Assembly (NCBI GenBank): GCA_017937135.1 | Contig: JAGBEE010000028.1 | Span: 1 to 64,000 of the forward strand | Direction of reading: 5' to 3' | Source: Clostridia bacterium | GTDB taxonomy: Bacteria > Bacillota > Clostridia > Oscillospirales > CAG-272 | Length of the DNA stretch: 64,000 bases | Shown here: positions 9,201-18,992 of the stretch, one piece after another | Position numbering within the stretch: position 1 is the first letter of the stretch | Layout of the letters: every line of letters starts with the position of its first letter | Notes under the pieces: model-generated | Database searches by the model: none | Told to the model about the DNA's origin: nothing | The model's input: only the letters and a program-made list of their open reading frames with translations | Program-made: the position numbers and the translations under genes

Positions 9201-9536
9201 CCATTATCTTTGGCAGAGAATCTATACATAAATAATGAGCTTGTAACTAATCTTGTAATACCAAATACAGTAACAAGGATAAATGATTATGCATTTTGTG
9301 GAGGAAGCTTTACAAGTGTAACAATACCTGATCGTGTAACATCGATAGGAAAATATGCATTCTATAATTGCTTTAAACTTACAAGTGTAAACTTTGAAAA
9401 CACAACTGGTTGGTATGTAACTGAATCACAAGGCGCTACAAGTGGAACAGATGTTGATGTAACTGACACTTCAACAAATGCAACATATTTAAAATCAACT
9501 TACCAAAACTACTATTGGTATCGCAAAGCAGAATAA
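6264..9536 (+). CDS. BspA-type leucine-rich-repeat surface lipoprotein
   Basis: 1090 aa. A signal peptide ends in the lipobox FASC (Cys about residue 24), so Lgt and Lsp should anchor it on the outer face of the membrane. Residues about 45-135 carry two Cys-paired modules (TCTETGEKKQTCSCG, then TCTEEGLTEGVKCSVCG) common in Clostridia surface proteins. The rest is a long array of 22-23-residue LRR_5/BspA repeats with the core pattern CTSLTSITIPNSVTSIG. At DNA level, repeats at 8661, 8730, 8799 and 8868 are near-identical 69-bp tandem units. Such proteins typically mediate adhesion or binding of host or microbial surfaces; the ligand cannot be read from sequence. The gene is monocistronic, with its own promoter and terminator. 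Confidence 0.9.
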   Translation: MTKKSLTLLLVLMLSIMLVFAFASCGGSENPSDISTDTGTGNTPGHTHSYGKWVTNKEPTCTETGEKKQTCSCGDVKIEAVEATGHTEQVLEAKEPTCTEEGLTEGVKCSVCGELLVEQTAIAKINHSFTNGICTVCDLDVNSEGLAYTMSDDGTYAIVTGIGDCWDSEIYIPATYRNLPVKRIETNAFHGKTYITGIHMPDTMTIVDNQAFMGCSGLKNVTIGCNMTELNSWTFGDCTSLETIVIPNSVTIMDTYVFSGCTSLKNITLPKSLRGIPDGAFSVCTSLESIELPSSITYVGSAAFKNCTSLKNIVVPDNVASIGAGAFGGCSSLESMTIPFVGSRKSAKTASAETLFGYIFYTSAYDGATAVEQYDGSNEVTYYIPSFLRNVTITDAGILPYSFYNCSMITNITIPQNLTSIGACAFSGSGITSFKIPSKVSVIERSLFYRCKSLVSVEIPNGVTSIEYGAFSECSTLESLIIPDTVTSFSGTLQNCSSLKTLVIGKGITNLPKAFLFGCSKLRSLTIPFVGSSKDATLKSESTLFGYIFGDTSYTGSVKIRQWYSYGTNGTWRDYYIPKCLWEVTVTGGAVLSGAFFGTYIEKLTLCEDVSEIEEYAFYYSNLIVLENKTGITPPEKAFGYNYKYCGDTSRVTITEEGFVFSASNRLMGYWGDSHVIVLPEKYNGSTYTIAKRAFFYTSLTKVFIPNSVGSIGENAFYQTGAKIYCEVESQPTSWNPDWEYGGSSITWGCAVTEDGLIYQKNDNEGVSIIGYIMEIDNDLIIPSIIDGLPVNAIAGLYACTSLTSVTIPDSVTSIGDNAFYNCTSLTSITIPNSVTSIGWHAFEDCTSLTSITIPNSVTSIGTYAFYNCTSLVEINFNATAMDDLSEDNYVFSYAGEDGNGIKVTIGKNVTRIPAYLFYNSYDGPNQWPVNIISVEFEEGSVCESIGIGAFFDCTSLKEVHISDIASWCNISFSGASSNPLSLAENLYINNELVTNLVIPNTVTRINDYAFCGGSFTSVTIPDRVTSIGKYAFYNCFKLTSVNFENTTGWYVTESQGATSGTDVDVTDTSTNATYLKSTYQNYYWYRKAE
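8661..8880 (+). repeat. 69-bp in-frame tandem repeats within the LRR gene
   Basis: The segment beginning TGCACCTC(A/G)CTT recurs at 8661, 8730, 8799 and 8868, exactly 69 bp (23 codons) apart, and the intervening units are nearly identical. The repeats lie wholly within the LRR coding frame. Confidence 0.9.
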
Positions 9537-9545
9537 CCAAAAAGC

Positions 9546-9577
9546 AAAAAACCGAGACTGAAATCAGTCTCGGTTTT
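9546..9577. terminator. Bidirectional terminator between convergent genes
   Basis: The stem AAAACCGAGACTGA/TCAGTCTCGGTTTT has A and T tracts on both sides, so it can serve both the LRR gene (plus) and the GT8 gene (minus). Confidence 0.88.
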
Positions 9578-9580
9578 AAA

Positions 9581-10402
9581 TTATACTAATTTTTCCTCGC
9601 TTGAATTAACAATAGCCTCATATTCGGCATAAACATCGTCAAATTCATGGATTTTTAGCTTATGTATCTTTTCAATTTGCCATTGCTTGTAGTTGTAAAG
9701 CCAGGGAATACCCCTTACAAAGTAAAAGCCCTTGCAAAAATGCTTGAAAACAGTATCCTCCTTGATTTTCCTTTGCTCATTAAACTTATATGGTAAAATC
9801 AGCTTATTTTGCGCCAAATCATTAAGCGCGCTTTGGTCCGGAAAAGCCATTTTCTTTGTCTTAATTAAATCAATGCAACGCTCAAATAGCTTTGTTTCAC
9901 GTATTTTCTTCATATTGAGAAGGAGAACACCCGAATTACAATAGGTTTTATTTATCCAAAAATGACCCATCTTATCAAGCACAGCGCCAAATTCATAGTT
10001 TTCAATATCCACGTCGTAAAACTCGCGAATATCCTTTAGACACATAACGTCAGTATCAAGATAAATAACCTTATCATTTGTTTCAAATTTATCAAGCAAA
10101 AGGCGTATCGCTGCATATGGAGTGTACATATTTTCGTGGTTTTTTCCCTTTAAATATGTGTTATAATGCTCAGTCATATCAAGAACAGTAACACAGCTCT
10201 GTGGATTTTTCTTTTTTATCACACCCTCAAGCACCTTAACCTGTGCATCTGAAAATGGTATATATTTTTCATTACACTCAGATAAATCCATAGTGCATAG
10301 CAAAATCTCAATAGGCTCGCTTGTGTTTTTTACAACGGAAAGAGCAGAGAGCAAAACACCCTTAAATATAGCGAAGTTTCCGCAATAACAAAGCTGAATC
10401 AT
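9581..10402 (-). CDS. Glycosyltransferase family 8 protein
   Basis: 273 aa GT-A-fold retaining glycosyltransferase. The DxD metal/nucleotide-sugar motif is seen in KVIYLDTDVMCL (about residues 113-124). FNAGV-type (here YCNSGVLLLNM, about 158-168) and FPDQSALN (about 188-195) blocks are typical of GT8. There is no signal peptide or membrane segment, so it is probably cytoplasmic. Its start overlaps the preceding flippase-like gene by 4 bases (ATGA), so the two are one operon and may act on the same lipid or envelope glycan. Acceptor and donor are not predictable. Confidence 0.85.
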   Translation of the reverse strand: MIQLCYCGNFAIFKGVLLSALSVVKNTSEPIEILLCTMDLSECNEKYIPFSDAQVKVLEGVIKKKNPQSCVTVLDMTEHYNTYLKGKNHENMYTPYAAIRLLLDKFETNDKVIYLDTDVMCLKDIREFYDVDIENYEFGAVLDKMGHFWINKTYCNSGVLLLNMKKIRETKLFERCIDLIKTKKMAFPDQSALNDLAQNKLILPYKFNEQRKIKEDTVFKHFCKGFYFVRGIPWLYNYKQWQIEKIHKLKIHEFDDVYAEYEAIVNSSEEKLV

Positions 10403-11493
10403 TGTACCTTTTCCTCCGTTTTTTCGTCCTTTTCCTCATCCGTATCCTTATTTCTTCTAAAGAAAAATACCTCTAACATAATATAGAAAATCAAAGAAAT
10501 CGCCATTACAAGATAGTAGGTTAAAAGTCGCCAAATAAGCATACCGCTATATGAAACAGCAGTAATACCAATTCCTGCTATGCTTGCAAAAATAGCATTA
10601 AAAGCAAATTCAATACCACCACTCGAGCCTGGAGTAGGTAGGAATACAACCATAGTTATAGCAAACGAGGAGCCTGCCATAACAAAGAATAACTGGTCAA
10701 TGCCAACAAAAATACCAAGCGCGCGCATAATAAAGAATGTAATTGCATAATAAGCCGACATGGAAATGAATTTTATTCCAAGACAAGCAAAGAACGTGCC
10801 CTTAGATTTCCAAAGCGCCTTAAACGCATCCTGAACATTTTGAAAATATTCCTTAAGCGAATCAGCCTTAGGTGCTAAAAATCTACCTATAAGCTTTGTT
10901 TTTAAAAAATAATCAATAAGCCTTTCAAGAAAGCGCCTTACTCGCTTGCTAACTCCAAGCGAAATTAAAACAAATAACACAAAAAAGTTAATAGTAAAGC
11001 CAATAACAGCAAATATAGCCATAGGAACATCTGTTATAAACTTATTTGCAAATACAAGAGAGGATAGGGCAAAGCCATTTGTAACTATCATAAAAATGAT
11101 AAAGTTCATAAGCAAAATGCCTGTTGAATCGCCCGCATTTACCTTTGACTTCTTAAACGCATAAACCTGAAAGGGCTGTCCACCTGATGCAAATGGAGTA
11201 ATACCGTTAAAAAAGTGCTCAATCATACCAATTGAATAGCACCTGAAAAACGATACCTTATGTCCCATTTTGCGTGTTAAAAGTCCTGTGGTAATAGGAT
11301 AAGTAAAAAGATAAACTGCAAGTAATATAAGAGCATATCCGATATACCTTAAATCAGCCTTTTCCATTACCTTAAAAATCTCGTCAATATCATTAACAGA
11401 AAGAATGGTAATTAAAACTAAAACAGTTAAAACGCCGTAAAGAACATATAAAGCGATTTTAGATCCGCCTTTTTTCTTTTTTTCATTTTCCAT
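10399..11493 (-). CDS. Flippase-like membrane protein (MprF N-domain/YbhN family)
   Basis: 364 aa with about eight to nine hydrophobic segments and a charged C-terminal tail rich in Lys and Glu. The ITPFASGGQPFQVYAF segment (about residues 95-110) and the FLPTPGSSGGIEFAF segment (about 270-284) are hallmarks of the lysylphosphatidylglycerol synthase transmembrane (flippase) superfamily. It lacks the aminoacyl-transferase domain of full MprF. It forms a two-gene unit with the GT8 glycosyltransferase, which suggests a role in moving or assembling a glycolipid. The start has an AGGGGA site 8 nt upstream. Confidence 0.82.
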   Translation of the reverse strand: MENEKKKKGGSKIALYVLYGVLTVLVLITILSVNDIDEIFKVMEKADLRYIGYALILLAVYLFTYPITTGLLTRKMGHKVSFFRCYSIGMIEHFFNGITPFASGGQPFQVYAFKKSKVNAGDSTGILLMNFIIFMIVTNGFALSSLVFANKFITDVPMAIFAVIGFTINFFVLFVLISLGVSKRVRRFLERLIDYFLKTKLIGRFLAPKADSLKEYFQNVQDAFKALWKSKGTFFACLGIKFISMSAYYAITFFIMRALGIFVGIDQLFFVMAGSSFAITMVVFLPTPGSSGGIEFAFNAIFASIAGIGITAVSYSGMLIWRLLTYYLVMAISLIFYIMLEVFFFRRNKDTDEEKDEKTEEKVQ

Positions 11494-11502
11494 TCTGAAC
11501 GT

Positions 11503-11546
11503 CCCCTAAAATAATAGTCTATAATTAAGTATAACATTATTAGGGG
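11503..11546 (-). promoter_or_regulatory. Promoter of the flippase/GT8 operon within an inverted repeat
   Basis: On the minus strand, the extended -10 TGTTATACT (hexamer at 11528-11533) has a -35 TTGTTT about 18 bp upstream (11552-11557). The -10 lies inside an imperfect inverted repeat with arms CCCCTAATAAT (11536-11546) and ATTATTTTAGGGG (11503-11515), which could be an operator or a leader hairpin. Confidence 0.5.
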
Positions 11547-11577
11547 AAAAAAACAAGGCTAAGTGTCTAAAATATTA

Positions 11578-12855
11578 TTAATTTTTTGTATCTTTAAACA
11601 AAAACAGTAAAAATATCAAATTAAGTATAGTCATAAGAGCAAGGGTAAAATCAGATATTTCCCACATTAAATTCATAGGAATAGTAGCGCCTAAGGTCAG
11701 CACTAATAAAAAAACCGATGTAAATATATTTTTACTTAATCGTGTCTTAGTAATATAGGAAAGAGCTTCAACACCATAAAAATATTGCGTGCAAACCGTA
11801 GCAAACGCAAAGAGAAGTGATGATAGAATAACTCCGTAATAGCCAATTCCCCCACAGAATTTACTAAATGCAAATAAAACGAGTGACATTGGATTGTTCT
11901 CACTGCCTTCACCTGCCAAAATAATCACAAAGGCAGTTAAGGAGCAAAGAACTATAGTGTCAAAAAACACCTCGAAGATGCCAAGACATCCCTGTGCGTG
12001 TGCATCATTTGATTTTGATGAGGCGTGCGCGCAAACGGACGTACCACATCCAGCCTCATTTGATAATACACCTCGGCTAACACCAAAGCGAATAGCGCGC
12101 GAAATACCATAGCCCAAAGCTCCTCCAAAAGCGCTTTTAAGGGAAAAAGCGTCACTAAAAATTAGCGAAAGGACGCGAGGCATTTGTGAGAAATTTATCA
12201 CTATTATATATATTGACATTGCAATATAAAAGCAAGACAAAATAGGTATTAAATATGAATTAAAGGAGGAAATTCTTTTTTCTCCCCCCATAATTATTAC
12301 AAAAGCAAGTATAGCAAATGCTATACCAAATACAAGTGGAGAAACAGGTAAAAGAGAGCCTACTGCATTTACCTGAACTAAATTCCCGGTAGTTAAGGAA
12401 TTTATTACGCATAGCAAGGCAAAGGTGCACGAAAGGAAAAATGCAAGACCTTTGCCTATTTTTTTCTTCATTCCGTCAAAAATATAGTATGGTGCGCCAC
12501 CGTGATATTCACCATTTTCTATTCGTCTGTAGCGCATAGCAAGAAAAACCTCAGCATATTTTAAGCTCATAGCGCAAAGGGCGCTTACCCACATCCAAAA
12601 AACAGCGCCATATCCACCAGCAATTATAGCGCTTGAAACTCCTACAATATTTCCAACTCCAAGCGTTCCGGCAAGAGCAAGGCAAAGCGCCTTGAAGCCA
12701 CCGTGTGTTCCACTAAGCATAGACTTTATTGCCCTTAAGGGGTGCACTATATAGAAAAATTTATAGCGTAAGCCAAAAAATATGCCAATACAAACAAGTA
12801 AAAAAGGCATAATGATGCCACACAAATATTCATTAAAAAAACTCGTAGAAATCAC
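11578..12855 (-). CDS. Sodium:alanine symporter family (AGCS) amino-acid carrier
   Basis: 425 aa, about ten to eleven membrane segments. AGCS signatures include SGTHGGFKALCLALAGTLGVGN (split here: about residues 48-69), the substrate-site GVGNIVGVS stretch, GGAPYYIFDG (about 119-128) and FGVSRGVLSNEAGCG (about 257-271). The family imports alanine or glycine with Na+ or H+. It is slightly shorter than many relatives at the C-terminus. The frame opens with GTG at 12855, whose ribosome binding site is poor (AAGG only two bases away); the ATG of MPFLLV 14 codons on also lacks a good site, so the start is uncertain. Confidence 0.87.
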   Translation of the reverse strand: MISTSFFNEYLCGIIMPFLLVCIGIFFGLRYKFFYIVHPLRAIKSMLSGTHGGFKALCLALAGTLGVGNIVGVSSAIIAGGYGAVFWMWVSALCAMSLKYAEVFLAMRYRRIENGEYHGGAPYYIFDGMKKKIGKGLAFFLSCTFALLCVINSLTTGNLVQVNAVGSLLPVSPLVFGIAFAILAFVIIMGGEKRISSFNSYLIPILSCFYIAMSIYIIVINFSQMPRVLSLIFSDAFSLKSAFGGALGYGISRAIRFGVSRGVLSNEAGCGTSVCAHASSKSNDAHAQGCLGIFEVFFDTIVLCSLTAFVIILAGEGSENNPMSLVLFAFSKFCGGIGYYGVILSSLLFAFATVCTQYFYGVEALSYITKTRLSKNIFTSVFLLVLTLGATIPMNLMWEISDFTLALMTILNLIFLLFLFKDTKN

Positions 12856-12946
12856 CGCCTTTTTTAAAATATATTCTATAAAAATTGCCTTAATTACTTG
12901 AAAATATGGAAAATGTTAACATTTTGTGAACAATGTTATTTACCAC

Positions 12947-12975
12947 TTGATTTTTAATATAATAGGATATAGAAT
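12947..12975 (+). promoter_or_regulatory. Promoter of groESL
   Basis: -35 TTGATT (12947-12952) and -10 TAGAAT (12970-12975), 17-bp spacer, directly upstream of the CIRCE element. Confidence 0.8.
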
Positions 12976-12986
12976 ATATTTTGTAA

Positions 12987-13013
12987 TTAGCACTTGGCAT
13001 AAAAGAGTGCTAA
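12987..13013 (+). promoter_or_regulatory. CIRCE operator (HrcA binding site)
   Basis: TTAGCACTT-N9-GAGTGCTAA matches the CIRCE consensus TTAGCACTC-N9-GAGTGCTAA with one mismatch in the left arm. Placed just after the promoter, it predicts heat-shock control of groESL by HrcA. hrcA itself is not in this window. Confidence 0.95.
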
Positions 13014-13035
13014 AAAATAAGGAGGTATATTTTAA

Positions 13036-14962
<1,927 letters not shown>

Positions 14963-14966
14963 AAAA

Positions 14967-14995
14967 TAAATGCCACTCAACCGAGTGGCATTTTT
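14967..14995 (+). terminator. Terminator after groEL
   Basis: The stem AAATGCCACTC/GAGTGGCATTT (14968-14993) is followed by T residues, just after the groEL stop. Confidence 0.9.
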
Positions 14996-15003
14996 GCTTT
15001 AAG

Positions 15004-15035
15004 AAAAGCTCGTTGAATTTTCAACGAGCTTTTTA
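15004..15035. terminator. Second, bidirectional terminator
   Basis: The stem AAAGCTCGTTGA/TCAACGAGCTTT (15005-15032) is flanked by A and T tracts. It probably ends the minus-strand operon coming from lon and backs up the groEL terminator. Confidence 0.88.
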
Positions 15036-15416
15036 TCTTTCACTACATGACGAATTATAAAACTTATATATATCAAGAAAATAATCGCCATTTTCATTTT
15101 TTATGTAACCAGACATTTTAAGCAGCCTATCAGTAGTAGCGCCCTCTTTAATTATCGAGCTTTTTAGACCACATCTATACATAAAGCTCATTGTAGCGCG
15201 AAGCATAATAATCATAGCCTCCCAGTCGTCCATATTCGGCGCGTATGAGAGATTTTCTATGTATCCGCAGTCATTCTTAAAGGTAAACTGACAAACACCG
15301 ATAAAATCGCCGTCATCAGCCCTGTACGCAAACGCATCGGCATTGTATTCGACACCACATATCTGACAAAGCTCCCTTTGCTCGTCCTTAGATTGAATAG
15401 GTAACACAGTAAGCAT
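15033..15416 (-). CDS. Small GNAT-fold-like protein, function unknown
   Basis: 127 aa. The predicted pattern of strands and helices (FAYRADDGDFIGVCQF, then IENLSYAPNMDDWEAM, then a long helix and GYIKNENGDYFLDIYKF) resembles the core of a GNAT acetyltransferase. The acetyl-CoA pyrophosphate loop is not clearly conserved. It may be an inactive or divergent GNAT. It is the last gene of the lon-to-rsuA cluster, with AAGGAG upstream of the start, and shares that operon's promoter(s). Confidence 0.55.
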   Translation of the reverse strand: MLTVLPIQSKDEQRELCQICGVEYNADAFAYRADDGDFIGVCQFTFKNDCGYIENLSYAPNMDDWEAMIIMLRATMSFMYRCGLKSSIIKEGATTDRLLKMSGYIKNENGDYFLDIYKFYNSSCSER

Positions 15417-15428
15417 CCTTTAATCTCC

Positions 15429-16157
15429 TTAAATATTGTCGCTTTTTCCTAAGAGGTAATCGACCTCGTTTTTTGTAAGCTCGCGCCATTTGCCACGCTC
15501 AAGCTCACCGAGCCTTAGCTTGCCAACAGCAATTCTTGTAAGTCGCATAATAGTGAGAGAGCATTTTTCACACATTTTGCGAATTTGCCTGTTTCTGCCC
15601 TCTGTTAGCGTAAATTGAGTGTTTGTAGCACCATTTTTAACCGAGAGCACCCTCACCTTAACAGGCTTTAGCTTGTATCCGTCAATTTCCATAGGTGAGT
15701 TTAACATATGTAGCGCCTCGGGAGAAATTTCTCCCTTTATAACAACGCTATAAATTTTTGGCATATTATTTTTTGGGTGAGTTAATCTGTTAGTTAATTC
15801 ACCGTCATTTGTAAGAATTAAAAGTCCCTCGGAATACATATCAAGCCTACCAACAGGATAAACCCTTTCACCTACATCGGAAACGAGCGATATTACAGTT
15901 TCACGCCCCTTTTCATCAGAGGTTGTAGTAACATAGCCAAGTGGCTTGTTTAGCATAATATATTTCTTATTAGAAGCGTTATTTTTTATAACCTTGCCGT
16001 TATAAACAATAACGTCATTTTCAGGGTCAACCTTATCACCAACCTTAGCTGTAACACCATTGATTTTTACATTTCCTGCGGTAATAACCCTTTCGCTTGC
16101 GCGTCTTGACATTATTTTATTGTCAGTAAAAAATTTTTGTAGTCTTATTTTTTCCAT
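15429..16157 (-). CDS. rluB: rRNA pseudouridine synthase (RsuA/RluB family)
   Basis: 242 aa. An N-terminal S4 RNA-binding domain (residues about 1-60) is followed by the synthase domain. The catalytic aspartate is in GRLDMYSEGLLILTNDG (Asp about 106). The C-terminal block GRNRQIRKMCEK (about 192-203) is diagnostic. The enzyme isomerises a specific uridine in rRNA; in Firmicutes this family member next to scpAB is usually RluB acting on 23S rRNA. It begins in a TAATG overlap with dacF. The RluB rather than RsuA assignment rests on context. Confidence 0.88.
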   Translation of the reverse strand: MEKIRLQKFFTDNKIMSRRASERVITAGNVKINGVTAKVGDKVDPENDVIVYNGKVIKNNASNKKYIMLNKPLGYVTTTSDEKGRETVISLVSDVGERVYPVGRLDMYSEGLLILTNDGELTNRLTHPKNNMPKIYSVVIKGEISPEALHMLNSPMEIDGYKLKPVKVRVLSVKNGATNTQFTLTEGRNRQIRKMCEKCSLTIMRLTRIAVGKLRLGELERGKWRELTKNEVDYLLGKSDNI

Positions 16158-17263
16158 TATCCAAACAGTCTTTCAAAAAGTGATTTTTTATAGTTAATAT
16201 TTTTAACGGTTTCAAGAGCATATAGCTTCAAGCTACCAATTTCCTTGTCATTATTATAGAAAACTATTTTTCCAACAACATCATTTTGATTTATAGGCGC
16301 AAAGAGAAGCCTGTCATACTCAACCCTTGCACTTATATTTATATTTTCCTTTTCAAGCGTAATTCTAAGAGGCTCAAAGTTAGAGCATAAGACATTTGAT
16401 TTTACACCATTTATTAAATCTAAAGAAAGGACATAGTCGCCAACATCTGCAAGCCTGACCGACTCATATTTTGAAAAACCGTAATCAAGCATTTCCTTGT
16501 GGTCGTTCCAGTCGTTTGGTGCATTTAGAGTAACACAAACAAAGCGAGCTCCGTCAACCTCAGCGCACGAAACCAAGCATCGCCCACATTTTTTGGTAAA
16601 GCCGGTTTTAATACCTATCGCACCCTGATATGAGCGCAAAAGCCTGTTGTGATTTACAAGCACCCTTGTGCCCTCGCCATTATTTAAGGGAATAGTCCTT
16701 TTATATGTCGATACAATTTCACTAAAAACAGGGTTATTCATTGCATAAGATGCAATAATACCAAGCTCATAGGCAGTTGTATAATGCTCATCATTATCAA
16801 GCCCGTGTGGATTTGTAAAATGTGTATTTTCAAGTCCAAGCTCGCTTGCTTTTTCATTCATTAAATCAACGAATTTGTCTAAATCTCCACAGGTTGCATA
16901 CGCTAATGCCACAGCAGAATCATTTGCACTTTCAAGCATAAGAGCATATAAAAGGTCGGAGATAGTAAGCTCCTCATCCTCGTGCAAATAAATGCTTGAG
17001 CCCTCAATACCCGTTGCACACCTTGGGATTTTTATTATTTTTTCAAGGTCGTCACAATTTTCAATTGCAACAAGCGCAGTCATTATTTTAGTTGTGCTCG
17101 CCATAGGAAGACGCATATTGGCGTTTTTAGAATAGACAATATCGTTTGAATCGCATTCTATAAGCACAGCGCCCTTTGCTGAAACATCAATAGCATAAGC
17201 ACTAAAGCTAAAAATAAAAGCGCAAATTATAAAAGAGAATAGAGTAAAAAGCCTTTTGTACAT
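16157..17263 (-). CDS. dacF: D-alanyl-D-alanine carboxypeptidase (DacF-like PBP)
   Basis: 368 aa with an N-terminal signal peptide ending near FSAYA. The penicillin-binding motifs are complete: STTK (about 56-59), SAN (about 112-114) and KTG (about 219-221). A C-terminal PBP5-type beta domain and an amphipathic tail fit a membrane-associated low-molecular-weight PBP. It trims D-Ala from peptidoglycan stem peptides. Its place beside gerW and scpAB is like that of dacF/dacB-type enzymes in other spore formers, where it sets cortex or wall cross-linking. AGGAG precedes the ATG. Confidence 0.92.
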   Translation of the reverse strand: MYKRLFTLFSFIICAFIFSFSAYAIDVSAKGAVLIECDSNDIVYSKNANMRLPMASTTKIMTALVAIENCDDLEKIIKIPRCATGIEGSSIYLHEDEELTISDLLYALMLESANDSAVALAYATCGDLDKFVDLMNEKASELGLENTHFTNPHGLDNDEHYTTAYELGIIASYAMNNPVFSEIVSTYKRTIPLNNGEGTRVLVNHNRLLRSYQGAIGIKTGFTKKCGRCLVSCAEVDGARFVCVTLNAPNDWNDHKEMLDYGFSKYESVRLADVGDYVLSLDLINGVKSNVLCSNFEPLRITLEKENINISARVEYDRLLFAPINQNDVVGKIVFYNNDKEIGSLKLYALETVKNINYKKSLFERLFG

Positions 17264-17335
17264 AATAAGCTCCTAAAAAATAATTTCAAGGCTATTATGT
17301 GCCAAAAAGGCAATTTATAAATATCTAAAAATTTG

Positions 17336-17731
17336 TTATTCCTCGCTCTTTTTGCCAAAAACAAATTTTAATTTTTCAATAATTTCAGGAGAGCTTTCAA
17401 TTAAGCCTACAATATCCTTAAATGGGTCCTTTTCCTTGCCCTCTAAGCTGAGCAGCTCAACTCTTGAATTTTTGTCAATTACCAAAAATGCAACAGGACA
17501 AACAGTAACACCCGTGCCACCACCGCCGCCAAAATTTTTATCAGACAGCGACCTTTTTCCAAAATAATCAATACCACCCGTTGCAAGACCTACAAAAATT
17601 TTGGAAATAGGGATTATAGCACCACCATTTTCAAGCTTAATTGGCGTACCGCAAACGGTATTAGCATCAAACATGCTTTTAAGTCCCTCTAAGGCTGATT
17701 CAATTATTTCACTTTGCTTTGTATTTCCCAT
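17336..17731 (-). CDS. ytfJ: GerW family sporulation protein YtfJ
   Basis: 131 aa. The start at 17731 (MGNTKQSE, with GGAG upstream) is preferred over an upstream in-frame start. Family hallmarks are TVCGTPI, a Gly-rich stretch NFGGGGGTGVTVCPVAFLVI, and the IVGLIESSPEII tail. In B. subtilis GerW/YtfJ affects spore germination; its molecular role is not known. It overlaps the end of the DUF2953 gene by 23 bases, a pairing seen throughout Clostridia. Confidence 0.92.
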   Translation of the reverse strand: MGNTKQSEIIESALEGLKSMFDANTVCGTPIKLENGGAIIPISKIFVGLATGGIDYFGKRSLSDKNFGGGGGTGVTVCPVAFLVIDKNSRVELLSLEGKEKDPFKDIVGLIESSPEIIEKLKFVFGKKSEE

Positions 17732-18293
17732 AGCTTTTCTCCATATATTTCTTAGGATATAATTCCTTAAACAAATATTTTCCCATAGAAAATAGAGAAT
17801 ATACACTAAATCGTAAAATAACCTTTAAATCGAGGCTTGTTTTTTGAGCTACAAAATCTGCTTTTGCATAAACTGTCGAATTACGGGGAGAAAAATCAAG
17901 AGTGAAATGGTTAGAAAGCGCTTCGATTAAAAAGCTAATACCTCTTGTGTATAGAGTATATAAAAATGCAGTTTCAACAGCATTTTTTCCACCAACTATA
18001 AGCCTAAGACGCACAATTTTAAAGCGCGCTCTTTTTTCAAGATGCAAAACTGCGCGAATAAAATTACGTGCAAAGCGAGAGGGAACATTAGTCCCCGTAG
18101 CCTTTTTCTCGGCTTGATTTGTAACACTTGTTCTTTTTGGCTTTTTATTTTTTGTCAAATCAAATTTAAAAAAGCCAAATTGCAGAAGGATGCGAAAATC
18201 CTTTTTGTACAAAAAGATAAACTTAATTTCAGAGCTTAAAAAGAGAACTACAACTAAAAATATTATTAAAATAACATAAATAATTGTCGGCAA
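17709..18293 (-). CDS. DUF2953 membrane-anchored protein
   Basis: 194 aa with one N-terminal transmembrane helix (residues about 4-24) and a soluble domain rich in beta strands. The start is a TTG at 18293, decided by an AGGAGG site five bases upstream; no ATG is placed as well. DUF2953 proteins almost always sit directly before ytfJ/gerW in spore formers, as here. Function unknown; a role in sporulation or germination is inferred from the neighbour only. Confidence 0.8.
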   Translation of the reverse strand: MPTIIYVILIIFLVVVLFLSSEIKFIFLYKKDFRILLQFGFFKFDLTKNKKPKRTSVTNQAEKKATGTNVPSRFARNFIRAVLHLEKRARFKIVRLRLIVGGKNAVETAFLYTLYTRGISFLIEALSNHFTLDFSPRNSTVYAKADFVAQKTSLDLKVILRFSVYSLFSMGKYLFKELYPKKYMEKSYGKYKAK

Positions 18294-18311
18294 AATATCC
18301 TCCTAAGATAC

Positions 18312-18992
18312 TTAAATTTCGCCGTTTTCCTCGCTTTGCTCCTCGTTTATTTCTTGGCTGTTTTCGCCCATAATTTCATCAAGTCCGTCATTCTTAGAGC
18401 GTGGAGTGGGCACCTCAATGTCAAGAGGAATAATTTCTCCCTCACTTGGCGCTCTTGGAATATCAATATAAGGCAATTGCTCTAATGAATCTATACCAAA
18501 GCACCTTAAAAATGTAGGTGTGGTTCTATAAATATGAGGCCTACCTGGAACGTCAAGACGACCACACGCTTCAATGAGGTTTTTTTCGCAAAGCGAGTTC
18601 ACAACATAAGCACTATCAACCTTTCTTACCGTGTCGATAAATGCTCTTGTTACAGGCTCGTTATAAGCAATTATTGCCAAAACCTCTAAGGATGAAGCAG
18701 ATAAATTTCCACCTTTCCTAATTCCAAGCGCTTCTTTTATAAGAGGAAGGTACTGTTCCTTAGTACAAAGCTGACAGCTGTCCTCAAATGCGAGGAGCAT
18801 AATTCCTCTTGCAGTATCCTTGTTATATCGCTCAGCAAAGGCAAGCACCTTTTTCTTAACCTGAGCCTCAAACATCTCAAGACTCTCACCGAGCTTTGCA
18901 TAGGTAATAGGGTGTCCTGCAGCAAACAAAATTGCCTCAATAGCGCCCTCTACATCAGTATCATTTATTTTTTCAATAGCATTATTATCCAT
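18312..18992 (-). CDS. scpB: Segregation and condensation protein ScpB
   Basis: 226 aa. Two winged-helix domains are visible (EGAIEAILFAAGHPI near the start, and LEVLAIIAYNEPVTRAFID about 117-135, the most conserved block). ScpB dimerises and binds ScpA to form, with SMC, the bacterial condensin. It overlaps scpA by 8 bases. The acidic C-terminal tail is low complexity. Confidence 0.95.
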   Translation of the reverse strand: MDNNAIEKINDTDVEGAIEAILFAAGHPITYAKLGESLEMFEAQVKKKVLAFAERYNKDTARGIMLLAFEDSCQLCTKEQYLPLIKEALGIRKGGNLSASSLEVLAIIAYNEPVTRAFIDTVRKVDSAYVVNSLCEKNLIEACGRLDVPGRPHIYRTTPTFLRCFGIDSLEQLPYIDIPRAPSEGEIIPLDIEVPTPRSKNDGLDEIMGENSQEINEEQSEENGEI